Positions 18,082 to 26,193 of a stretch of DNA of 50,501 bases are shown here, piece after piece. This stretch comes from Candidatus Nanohalarchaeota archaeon QJJ-7 (GTDB lineage: Archaea > Nanohalarchaeota > Nanosalinia > Nanosalinales > Nanohalalkaliarchaeaceae). Every line of letters begins with the position of its first letter. Position 1 is the first letter of the stretch. Under the pieces are notes generated by a model that saw only the letters and a list, made by a program, of their open reading frames with translations, searched no databases and was not told the origin of the DNA. Location of the stretch: positions 1 through 50,501 of the forward strand of contig JALIDP010000003.1 in the NCBI GenBank assembly GCA_022865215.1, read 5' to 3'. A program made the position numbers and the translations under genes.

Positions 18082-18154
18082 CTATCCGATCCGCTCCTTT
18101 AACTGGGTTTCGGTCTGAAGAAGTTTTATATGGAATTAATGGTCTTCTATAACC

Positions 18155-18796
18155 ATGGAAACGCTGAGCGAGCACGAGGCGATGCAGCTCTTCCAGAACG
18201 AGGGGATCCCTGTAGCCGAACACCGCCTGGCAACGGACGAGGACGAGGCCGTAGAAGCTGCAGGAGATATAGGATACCCTGTATTCCTCAAGATCGATTC
18301 AGGAGAAGTCCAGCACAAGACGGATATCGGAGCAGTCATGACAGCGCACGATGAGGAGGAGGTAAGGAAACGTTTCTCACTGGTAAGAGGAAACGTGGAG
18401 AAGGCTATACCGGGAGCGGATGTAGAAGGTATACTGGTGGAAGAGAAGCTGGAAGGTCACGAGATGATAGTCGGTGTTAACAGGGACGCGGAGTTCGGTC
18501 CTGTGATAATGTTCGGACTCGGCGGTATCTTCGTCGAGATATTGAGAGATGTGAACTTCCGGGCGGTACCTATAGAGGAGCGAGACGCAAGAGAACTGGT
18601 AGAAGATATGGAATCCAAGAAACTTCTAGAGGGTGTGAGGGGTCAGGAACCTGTCGATAAGGATGCGATAGTTGACGTGCTGCTGAAAGTTTCGGACCTC
18701 GTGGAATCACATCCTATCGAGGAACTGGATATAAACCCGCTATTCGTGAACTCTGAAGGAGCGTATGCAGCGGACGCGCTGGTGAAGATGCGATGA
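18155..18796 (+). CDS. ADP-forming acetyl-CoA synthetase beta subunit (ATP-grasp)
   Basis: 'GYPVFLKIDSGEVQHKTDIGAV', 'GADVEGILVEEKLEGHEMIVGVNRDAEFGPVIMFGLGGIFVEILRDV', 'ELDINPLFV'. Confidence 0.9.
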   Translation: METLSEHEAMQLFQNEGIPVAEHRLATDEDEAVEAAGDIGYPVFLKIDSGEVQHKTDIGAVMTAHDEEEVRKRFSLVRGNVEKAIPGADVEGILVEEKLEGHEMIVGVNRDAEFGPVIMFGLGGIFVEILRDVNFRAVPIEERDARELVEDMESKKLLEGVRGQEPVDKDAIVDVLLKVSDLVESHPIEELDINPLFVNSEGAYAADALVKMR

Positions 18797-20163
18797 GCCT
18801 GGACAGCCTTTTCGAACCCGATAACGTTGCGATAATCGGTGCATCGAGGGAAGGGGGAAAGGTCGGTCACTCGATCCTCAGGAACTTCATGGAGGAAGAT
18901 TTCGGGGGCGAGATATACCCTGTGAACCCGGAAGCCGATAGTATCCTGGGCCTGAGATCTTACGAGTCGGTTCTGGATATCCCTGGAGAAGTGGATCTAG
19001 GAGTGGTGACCGTTCCTCCCACCGCAGCTAACTCTGTTATAGAGGAAGCAGTCGAGAAAGGAGTGAATAACCTTATAGTCATCACCTCAGGGTACGGAGA
19101 GATAGGTGGGGAAGGGGTAGAGAGGGAAGAAGAGCTGGAAGATATCCTAGAGGGTTCCGACACCCGCCTGGTAGGTCCGAACTGCCTCGGTGTATATGAC
19201 TCTTTCTCGGGAGTTGATACACTCTTCCTGCCCTCCTACAAGCTGAAGCGTCCACCAGAAGGAGATATCGCGATAGTTACGCAGAGCGGGGCCTTCGGCT
19301 CCGCAGTCATGGATCTCCTGGCGGACATGGAGGTCGGCATATCCCGCTTCGTTAGCTACGGTAACCAGGCGGATGTCACCGAGACAGAGCTCCTTGAATG
19401 GCTGGACCAGGACGATGAGACAGAGGCTATAGCTGTATACATGGAAGGGGTTTCAGACGGTGAAAAATTCCTGGAAAAGGCAAGGAAAGTTACTGAAGAC
19501 AAACCAATAGTGGCACTGAAAGGTGGGAAATACGGATCCGGTAGAGAAGCGGTGAGTTCCCATACAGGATCTCTTGCCGGCAGCTATGAAGTCTACAGGG
19601 GCGTCTTCAGCCAGGCCCGCATCCTGGAGGCTGATAACATCGAACAGCTTTTCGATTACTCCCGGGCACTCGCCTACAACAAACCTCTGGACGGGAGGAA
19701 CATCGCGGTCGTTACGAACGGGGGAGGGTTCGGGGTTCTGACAGCGGATGCACTAGAGGAACAGGGACTGAAGCTGGCGGAATATTCTACATCAACAGAA
19801 GAGCAGCTTCGAGAGGCCGTCCCAGACTATGGTAATGTCGAGAACCCGCTTGACCTGGTGGGGGACGCAGATTCCAAGAGATATGAGAGATCTCTCGAGG
19901 TCCTGGAGAAAGACCCGAACATCGACGGTATCATAGTAATCCCGCTTCTACAGCCACTGCCGCTGGAATCGGATGTTATAGATGCGATAGTGAACTTCAA
20001 TGAGGGGTACACTGAGCCTCTAGTAGTCTGTATGACCGGAGGGGAATACACGGGAGTTCATGCAAAGAACCTGGAGAAGAACGAAGTAGCGGCTTACTCC
20101 TCACCTAAGAGAGCTGTAGACGCTATGGAGGCTCTTTACAGGTACGGTGACTGGAGAAGCTAG
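18793..20163 (+). CDS. ADP-forming acetyl-CoA synthetase alpha subunit
   Basis: CoA-binding N-terminus 'FEPDNVAIIGASREGGKVGHSILRNF', 'LVGPNCLGVYD', 'AIVTQSGAFGSAVMD', catalytic 'SSHTGSLAGSYEVY'. Overlaps the beta-subunit stop by 4 nt. Confidence 0.92.
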   Translation: MSLDSLFEPDNVAIIGASREGGKVGHSILRNFMEEDFGGEIYPVNPEADSILGLRSYESVLDIPGEVDLGVVTVPPTAANSVIEEAVEKGVNNLIVITSGYGEIGGEGVEREEELEDILEGSDTRLVGPNCLGVYDSFSGVDTLFLPSYKLKRPPEGDIAIVTQSGAFGSAVMDLLADMEVGISRFVSYGNQADVTETELLEWLDQDDETEAIAVYMEGVSDGEKFLEKARKVTEDKPIVALKGGKYGSGREAVSSHTGSLAGSYEVYRGVFSQARILEADNIEQLFDYSRALAYNKPLDGRNIAVVTNGGGFGVLTADALEEQGLKLAEYSTSTEEQLREAVPDYGNVENPLDLVGDADSKRYERSLEVLEKDPNIDGIIVIPLLQPLPLESDVIDAIVNFNEGYTEPLVVCMTGGEYTGVHAKNLEKNEVAAYSSPKRAVDAMEALYRYGDWRS

Positions 20164-21002
20164 TTAAGCTCGTTCTCTATGGCATCGGATACAGAACCGT
20201 AAGAAGATTTCTGGATCTGTATCCCGTTCACGAACACTGTCGGAGTCCCCTCCACTCCCACGTTCCGCCCCTCGTTGAAGTCGGAACGGACCTCGGACTC
20301 CGCATCTGAGTCCTGCATACATGTTTCGATATCACTTCCGGCGACTCCTTCTTCTCCTGCCCAGGAGACTATCCTGTCCTGGACGTTCGATTCAGAAAGA
20401 TCGTCCTGGTTCGCGAACACCTTATCCTTCACGTTCCAGAACGCATCATTACCGCCCTCACGGAACACGCACTCCATGGCTACCGCGGCCTCGTCCGACC
20501 ACGGATGCATATCCCCTGCATAGGTCAGCGGGAAGTCCTTCCATACAATTTTTACCTCTCCAGAATCCACATACTCGCTTTTCAGCCTGGAGGTGACTGA
20601 CTGATCGAACGATCGGCAAGCAGGACACTCGAAATCCTCGAAAAGAGTTACCCTTACTGGCGCGGAACTGTTCCCGAGTACAGGTTCTCCTCCGTTCGAC
20701 ATATTCACAGCATCGACAGTCCTGCCTGTCGGCTCGGAACCAGAATTGAACTTGATAACACTAGAGGATGAAGATATATAGACGAGAGCCGCCAGTATCC
20801 CTACAGCGAGTACAAGAGTTGCTATGGTCTCTGATGACAGGGAAAATCCCTTCTCAGACGAATCAAGCTGGTTCAGCTCCCTCTTCAGTTCGTCTCTCTC
20901 GTGTGAAGAGATCTTGTCATCGTGCTGATCCAGGATGTGATCTATCTCCTCCTCTCTGGAATCGACTTCCCGACCACACTTGTCACACTTCATACCTCTC
21001 AC
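20160..21002 (-). CDS. N-terminal zinc-finger / TM / extracytoplasmic DsbA-like thioredoxin-fold protein
   Basis: 'MKCDKCGREVDSREEEIDHILDQHDDKISSHERDELKREL', one TM, then 'VTLFEDFECPACRSFDQSV...WKDFPLTYAGDMHPWSDEAAVAMECVF...GTPTVFVNG'. Confidence 0.88.
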   Translation of the reverse strand: MRGMKCDKCGREVDSREEEIDHILDQHDDKISSHERDELKRELNQLDSSEKGFSLSSETIATLVLAVGILAALVYISSSSSVIKFNSGSEPTGRTVDAVNMSNGGEPVLGNSSAPVRVTLFEDFECPACRSFDQSVTSRLKSEYVDSGEVKIVWKDFPLTYAGDMHPWSDEAAVAMECVFREGGNDAFWNVKDKVFANQDDLSESNVQDRIVSWAGEEGVAGSDIETCMQDSDAESEVRSDFNEGRNVGVEGTPTVFVNGIQIQKSSYGSVSDAIENELN

Positions 21003-21047
21003 CTCTCATCCATCTTTTTAATTCGAAGCCGGAAAACTCTGAAGATT

Positions 21048-21686
21048 CTATACGGATTCGCCATAGACTATCTCGATAACATCATTGTCACGGAGGACAT
21101 GGGACAACGGATCTTCTATCTCTTCCCCGTTAACGGTCAATGAAAGAGTGGTGGCGTCGTCCTCGCAGTAAGTATCATCTTCGACAGTCATACAGGTCTC
21201 GTTCACACTTATACCGTGCTGTTCAAGAGCGTATCCTATAGTGACTCCGGTCGCGTGCTTGTGGAGCGTGGAACCATCACCTCCCTCGAAGTGGATACGC
21301 GGGTTCTGGGTCTGGGAATGCTGATATTTTGGCTTTGAGAATTCGATTGGATCGCCGTTCACGGTTACAGATAACTGGGCGTGTTCATGCGCCGATCCTG
21401 GAGGTCCTAGGGATACCTCTACAGGTCCCGAATCTCCTCCTGTAGAGAAAGATATGATCCCTGTGGAGGCCAGTCCGTACCCCAGCACGAGCAGCGATAG
21501 CAACACCACACCTACCCCTAGCTTCCGTACAGGTAGCGACATCCCACCGCTTCCGTCAATATCGTTCAATTCTCTCTTCATTTCGTCTCTCTCGTGTGAA
21601 GAGATCTTGTCCTCGTGCTGATCCAGGATGTGCTCTATCTCCTCCTCCCTGGAACCGACCTCCCGACCACACTTGTCACATTTCAT
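21048..21686 (-). CDS. N-terminal zinc-finger / TM / extracytoplasmic His-rich domain protein (putative metal-binding)
   Basis: Same N-terminal module as 20160..21002. The C-terminal domain has 'SAHEHAQLSVTVNG', 'RIHFEGGDGSTLHKHATGVTIGYAL' and a Cys pair (CMTVEDDTYC). Confidence 0.75.
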   Translation of the reverse strand: MKCDKCGREVGSREEEIEHILDQHEDKISSHERDEMKRELNDIDGSGGMSLPVRKLGVGVVLLSLLVLGYGLASTGIISFSTGGDSGPVEVSLGPPGSAHEHAQLSVTVNGDPIEFSKPKYQHSQTQNPRIHFEGGDGSTLHKHATGVTIGYALEQHGISVNETCMTVEDDTYCEDDATTLSLTVNGEEIEDPLSHVLRDNDVIEIVYGESV

Positions 21687-21714
21687 ATCATTTCACCCTT
21701 GTCCATCTTTTAAT

Positions 21715-22263
21715 TCAATCCAGGTTGCAGGTCCTCGGGTCTCCGTAGTAGCCGAGAAAACCTATCAGGAAAAGCGACCCCAGTACTCTCACCCCGTTCC
21801 CCTGGAACGGCAAGATGCCTATAGCACCTGCGGCACCAAGAAGACCTATCAGTCCTGCTCCACATCCCGCACACCCCCCTATGAAGAATACCGGCACCAT
21901 CCCGCCTATACCTCCAAGACTGAAGTATACACCGCCACTACTGACCTGGATCACGATGTGTAAAAGTACTACAGCGGTAAGTACTGAATAAACTATCATC
22001 AGGGACGTCCCTATAGCTCCTACCGATGCAAAGAGATTGGAGTTGAGCGCTACAAGAGCCTCCCCCAGGTATGCGATATCCGAGGATAGGAGCTGCCAGG
22101 AGTATTCAGGGAAGGTGCTGAGTACGAAAAGAGAGTATACTAGTAACGACATCGCCACTCCTGTCACTACCTTTCCCGGGGTATGGAGAGTACCTCTGAT
22201 AGCGTTCTCCAGATCCTTCAGAAACGTCTTTGGTCGAGGTATAGTGACTCGCATCGTCCCCAT
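21715..22263 (-). CDS. Integral membrane protein with CAGC motif within a TM
   Basis: About four to five hydrophobic segments; 'FFIGGCAGCGAGLIGLLGAAGAI' and C-terminal 'TCNLD'. Confidence 0.65.
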   Translation of the reverse strand: MGTMRVTIPRPKTFLKDLENAIRGTLHTPGKVVTGVAMSLLVYSLFVLSTFPEYSWQLLSSDIAYLGEALVALNSNLFASVGAIGTSLMIVYSVLTAVVLLHIVIQVSSGGVYFSLGGIGGMVPVFFIGGCAGCGAGLIGLLGAAGAIGILPFQGNGVRVLGSLFLIGFLGYYGDPRTCNLD

Positions 22264-22288
22264 AGATAGATTTGAGAGGAGTTAAAAC

Positions 22289-23173
22289 TTACCCGTTCAG
22301 CTCTGAATCGATGACCGATTCGAAAACGCTGTACGGCTGGGCTCCAACGATCTTCTTCCCGTTAATGAAGACCGTAGGTGTCCCGGTAGCTCCTACTGAA
22401 TCCGCTCCCTGCTTATCTGCGTTGACCTCGTCCATCGGATTATCATTGTCTAGACACTGCTGGATAGCTGATTCGCTCACTCCTTCTTCAGAGGCGTACT
22501 GCTTTATATTATCATAGACGTTGCTCTCGGTTATCTGGTCCTGGTTCGCGAACACCTCATCCTTCACGTTCCAGAACGCATCATCACCGCCTTCACGGAA
22601 CACGCACTCCATAGCGGCAGCACCATCATCTGCCCAGGGGTGAACCCTTTCCGGAAGGGGGAGATCTTTCCATACAAATTTCACGTCTCCTGTATCCACA
22701 TAATTAGATACTATCTGGGGAACGGCGTTCTCCTCGAACCTCTTGCAGAAAGGACATTCAAAGTCTTCATAGATCACCATCGTAACAGGTGCATCTGACT
22801 GTCCGAGTACTGGTTCTCCCTCGAGAGATATCTCGCTCGGGTCTATCGTGTCCTCTACCGCCTCGTTCTGGGTCGGCGAGGGATCATCGTTATTCTGAGT
22901 ATCCTGCTGCGAGGGCTGGTTCTCAGCCTGGACGGTATCCCCTGTCACTCCTGTGAAAGAGTCGATTGTCGACATGAAGAATCCTCCTGCGAAAACTCCG
23001 ATGAGGAAAGCCAGCAGAATCGCGTGGGCCGCCTTCAGCTCGAAGCTGAAGTAGCCTTCAGATCCAGACGGAGAATCACTTCCTGAAGATGAATCTCCGT
23101 GAACCTGCGCCTCGTGGACATGAAGCCCTCTTTCGGAGTCAAAATCTTCTCCACACTCGTTGCAGGTAGGCAT
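22289..23173 (-). CDS. N-terminal C2H2-type zinc-finger / TM / DsbA-like protein
   Basis: 'PTCNECGEDFDSERGLHVHEAQVHG', TM, then 'VTMVIYEDFECPFCKRFEENAV...HPWADDGAAAMECVFREGG...GTPTVFINGKKI'. Confidence 0.9.
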   Translation of the reverse strand: MPTCNECGEDFDSERGLHVHEAQVHGDSSSGSDSPSGSEGYFSFELKAAHAILLAFLIGVFAGGFFMSTIDSFTGVTGDTVQAENQPSQQDTQNNDDPSPTQNEAVEDTIDPSEISLEGEPVLGQSDAPVTMVIYEDFECPFCKRFEENAVPQIVSNYVDTGDVKFVWKDLPLPERVHPWADDGAAAMECVFREGGDDAFWNVKDEVFANQDQITESNVYDNIKQYASEEGVSESAIQQCLDNDNPMDEVNADKQGADSVGATGTPTVFINGKKIVGAQPYSVFESVIDSELNG

Positions 23174-23270
23174 CGTCCCCCGTTATTTGTAGAACCTTTA
23201 AATATAACACGGTTCTAAAGAACAGACCTCAGAAAATTTATCGGTCTTTCTGATAGAAAGGGATCTTTCC

Positions 23271-23798
23271 TCACCCGAGTAGATACCTGATCCATGGGTT
23301 CTCTTCCACGATATCTGTCCTTTCCAGGTATGAATCTAATCCGAATAACCTCCCTGCACCGAACGTCCCGAGACCGAACAGCAGGAAGATGTATACCACA
23401 TGGTAATCCACTACCATCGCATGGGATAGAGGGAACGAGGATATCCAGTAGAAAGCCATCAATACACTCCCCCAGAATGCGTTCCACCGGACAAGAGCTC
23501 CAGCCATCAGGCCGAGACCGACCAATGTGAGGCCCCAGGCGTTGAGCGGGTCTACCAGCCAGAGCCACTCGTTCGCCAGGACAGTCCATATGGTCTGGAA
23601 AGGATTGGAAGCTGCAACACCTGAAAGATAGCCCGCGGCCGACCAACCCGGGTCCATGAGCTTGGTCACCCCTCCATAAAAGAGCGTCCACCCCATAACA
23701 AGTCTGAGAGCTAGAATCGAATATCCGACCCAGCGCTCGGAATATTCGAAAATTTTCCTCCGACCGAAAATTTCGGTCCTGACATCAGCGGAAGACAT
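23271..23798 (-). CDS. DoxX/DoxD-like family membrane protein
   Basis: 'YSILALRLVMGWTLFYGGVTKLMDPGWSAAGYL...GLMAGALVRWNAFWGSVLMAFYWIS' is DoxX-like. Confidence 0.75.
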   Translation of the reverse strand: MSSADVRTEIFGRRKIFEYSERWVGYSILALRLVMGWTLFYGGVTKLMDPGWSAAGYLSGVAASNPFQTIWTVLANEWLWLVDPLNAWGLTLVGLGLMAGALVRWNAFWGSVLMAFYWISSFPLSHAMVVDYHVVYIFLLFGLGTFGAGRLFGLDSYLERTDIVEENPWIRYLLG

Positions 23799-23937
23799 GT
23801 TATCAGTATCAGGAGGAGCGATTGTTAAACTTTCCTCCGACCTGGAGTGATCAACCTCCTATAGAGGGGCTATCAAAGATTCGGACAGTAATCAACAGCA
23901 TCTAGCAGTTCGCCACAGGATGAAAGAACTGCATGAC

Positions 23938-24507
23938 CTACTGGGCGCCAGCAGAGTTCTGCTCCGAGAACGGCTTCGACGTATCAATCGGCGGAGTAGA
24001 GAATATGTACCTCCCATCCGAGGTCACTGTTAATGGCGCTGTCTGGTTCCTCCCACCGGCCGAAATCACAAGATCGGCCTGGTAAAGATTGCTCCCTGAC
24101 ATCTTCTCCACCTCCTCAACTTCTACCGTCACATTTTGAGGGAACATAGAGTCAGAGTTCTCAGAGAAGTAAGTCTCTATCTTATCAGCCGAGGGGGCAG
24201 ATGAAGTCCCGGGAAGACCCGCACCTGAAGATACAAGCATACCCGCCACCAATAGTCCTATCACGAGACCTAATGCGAACACACCAAGAGTCTCAGTCCT
24301 CATCGAGACAGATACATTCTCTTCCCCTCCCTCGCCCCCAGCCTGCTCCTCTGCGCTCTCCTCGAGCCAGTCTATCAAGGTAACCCGGTCCTTGTTGTTC
24401 TTCTCAGCTTCGAGAACTTTCCCTATATCGAGATCCTCCGCCTCCACTCTATCCTTGACATCATCTACGGTGCCCTCGACCACTTCATCGTAATCTGCTT
24501 CTTCCAT
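23938..24507 (-). CDS. Membrane protein with N-terminal cytoplasmic adaptor-like domain and extracytoplasmic C-terminal domain
   Basis: 'DDVKDRVEAEDLDIGKVLEAEKNNKDRVTLIDWLEE', then one TM 'TLGVFALGLVIGLLVAGMLVSSG'. Confidence 0.65.
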   Translation of the reverse strand: MEEADYDEVVEGTVDDVKDRVEAEDLDIGKVLEAEKNNKDRVTLIDWLEESAEEQAGGEGGEENVSVSMRTETLGVFALGLVIGLLVAGMLVSSGAGLPGTSSAPSADKIETYFSENSDSMFPQNVTVEVEEVEKMSGSNLYQADLVISAGGRNQTAPLTVTSDGRYIFSTPPIDTSKPFSEQNSAGAQ

Positions 24508-24558
24508 CAGTTCCCCATTTCTCGCACTACTTTTTAAAATACCCCCTTCCGGAGAAAC

Positions 24559-25752
24559 TCACCCTAAGTCGAGTTCGTCACGGAGCTCCTTTATCTCTTC
24601 CTGTATCTGTTCCGACTCCATATCCTCTCCCGACTCCTCTGTTTCTCTTCCACCAGACTCCTGGTCTTCACCTATCCTGTCCTGTAACCATGACAGGAGT
24701 TCTTCCCTTCCCTGACCTTCCCTCTCTGCTGCTATCAGTGCAGCCACATCCAGATCCTGTTCCCTGACCATCTCCTTGACCTTCTCGATATCCTTCTCCA
24801 CTACATGATGGTAGTTCAGATCCTCCTCTTCCACAACCTCCTCTCCACCTCCTTCTTCGACATCTTCCTCCTCTTCCTCTACATCCTCAACCCCCTCTCC
24901 ATCCTCTTCTTCTACCGCCCCAACCTCTTCTTCATCCTCCTCTTCGACATCTTCCTCCTCTTCCTCAGCCCCTTCCTCCTCTTCCTCTTCACTTTCTCCT
25001 AGTTCTTCCTCTTCTCTATCGACAGCCTCAACCTCTTCTACCGCCTCCCCTCCGGATCCTTCCTCTTCAAACTCTTCTTCACCCGTTCCTCCACTTTCTG
25101 ATTCAGTTGTATCTCCAGCATCATCGGACTCTTCCCCGCCGCCCTCCACCGGTTCCTCGGCCCCAGTTTCACCTGTACCCTCCACCGGTTTTTCGGCCTC
25201 CTCTTCCTCACCCACGCCTTCAGGTCTAGGTGTATCACTCTCACCTGTACCTGAGCCCTCCTCGACCAGTTCCTCGTCTTCGAGCTCTTCCCCACTATCT
25301 TCCTCCCGCTTTTCCCTGACCTCCTCCTGGAGCTTCTTCCCGGCATGGTCTGAAAGGAGTTTCCTCAGGTCAGAACGCCGGGAATGCATCTCCTCTTTCA
25401 GATCAGCTATCTCCTCCTTTATCTCGAAATATTCATCGCTAACATCCTCAAACTGGTCCAGGAGCGCCCCTCCTATATCCGTCAGCTCGTAATCGATCTT
25501 GGCCCTCCCCCCTTCATCGTCGATGGTCCTCTCTATAAGGCCTATATCCTGCGCCTCAGATATCCTTGCCGAGATCGTGTTCGGACTTATGAGTACTGTC
25601 GGGCTCTCCTTGAGCTCGTTGAAAGATTTGTTATCCTTTCCCAGCTCGAAGATTATACTGAGAGCGCCTTTCCTCAGTATGAAGTCGCTTATATCTATAT
25701 CCTCCGACATCATCCCTGCCTCCAGAGTTGATACATCAATACCATCCCTCAC
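24559..25752 (-). CDS. HxlR/ArsR-like winged-helix protein with long poly-acidic linker and C-terminal adaptor-like domain
   Basis: N-terminal wHTH 'FILRKGALSIIFELGKDNKSFNELKES..ISPNTISARISEAQDIGLIERT', Glu-rich low-complexity region, C-terminal 'KVKEMVREQDLDVAALIAAEREGQGREELLSWLQ'. Confidence 0.75.
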   Translation of the reverse strand: MRDGIDVSTLEAGMMSEDIDISDFILRKGALSIIFELGKDNKSFNELKESPTVLISPNTISARISEAQDIGLIERTIDDEGGRAKIDYELTDIGGALLDQFEDVSDEYFEIKEEIADLKEEMHSRRSDLRKLLSDHAGKKLQEEVREKREEDSGEELEDEELVEEGSGTGESDTPRPEGVGEEEEAEKPVEGTGETGAEEPVEGGGEESDDAGDTTESESGGTGEEEFEEEGSGGEAVEEVEAVDREEEELGESEEEEEEGAEEEEEDVEEEDEEEVGAVEEEDGEGVEDVEEEEEDVEEGGGEEVVEEEDLNYHHVVEKDIEKVKEMVREQDLDVAALIAAEREGQGREELLSWLQDRIGEDQESGGRETEESGEDMESEQIQEEIKELRDELDLG

Positions 25753-25854
25753 CTGAACAATACTCGAGCTGCTATTTAAAAGTGAAAAGGGGCACCCGAT
25801 CTGAAGTGTTCTGACATACAGGTCATCTCTGGTCTCGATGTACCATACTACTCT

Positions 25855-25870
25855 CTCGATATATAAGGGA
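25855..25870 (+). promoter_or_regulatory. TATA-like promoter element (cgatatataaggg)
   Basis: Strong archaeal TATA-like sequence in the intergenic region, facing the + strand gene at ~26.1 kb. Confidence 0.4.
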
Positions 25871-26193
25871 CAGCGAGATTTGTCCGATATTTACACCCGC
25901 AATTGAACATCATTCTACCTGTACCCGGTGCAAGAAAACCGGCATCGATCCATACAACTTTGCCTCTGAAGAGGTCGAAAATCGGCGTTATAGATGCTTT
26001 AATTTCGCTATGTTCTTAATGACAAAGTAAATGGGCGGTTTTGGGGAAAAGCAGAAAATCGGCGCGCTTCTTGTTTTCTCCATATTTTGCGGGTTTTATC
26101 GGTGGAAACACCTCGAATGAATACATCAGAAATTTGCGCCGGCAAAGATACGAATCGGCAAAGATTAAAAATTCCGGAATTCCTCAACCATCC

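Noticed and set aside
24830-25260. Possible simple-sequence DNA repeat
   Set aside because: It is the coding of a Glu-rich protein segment (GAA/GAG with variation), not a perfect DNA microsatellite.
26041-26193. First 51 codons of ORF 26041..27201
   Set aside because: Atypical composition (basic/aromatic, AT-rich) versus the acidic remainder; a better ATG is at 26194. Not excluded as real.
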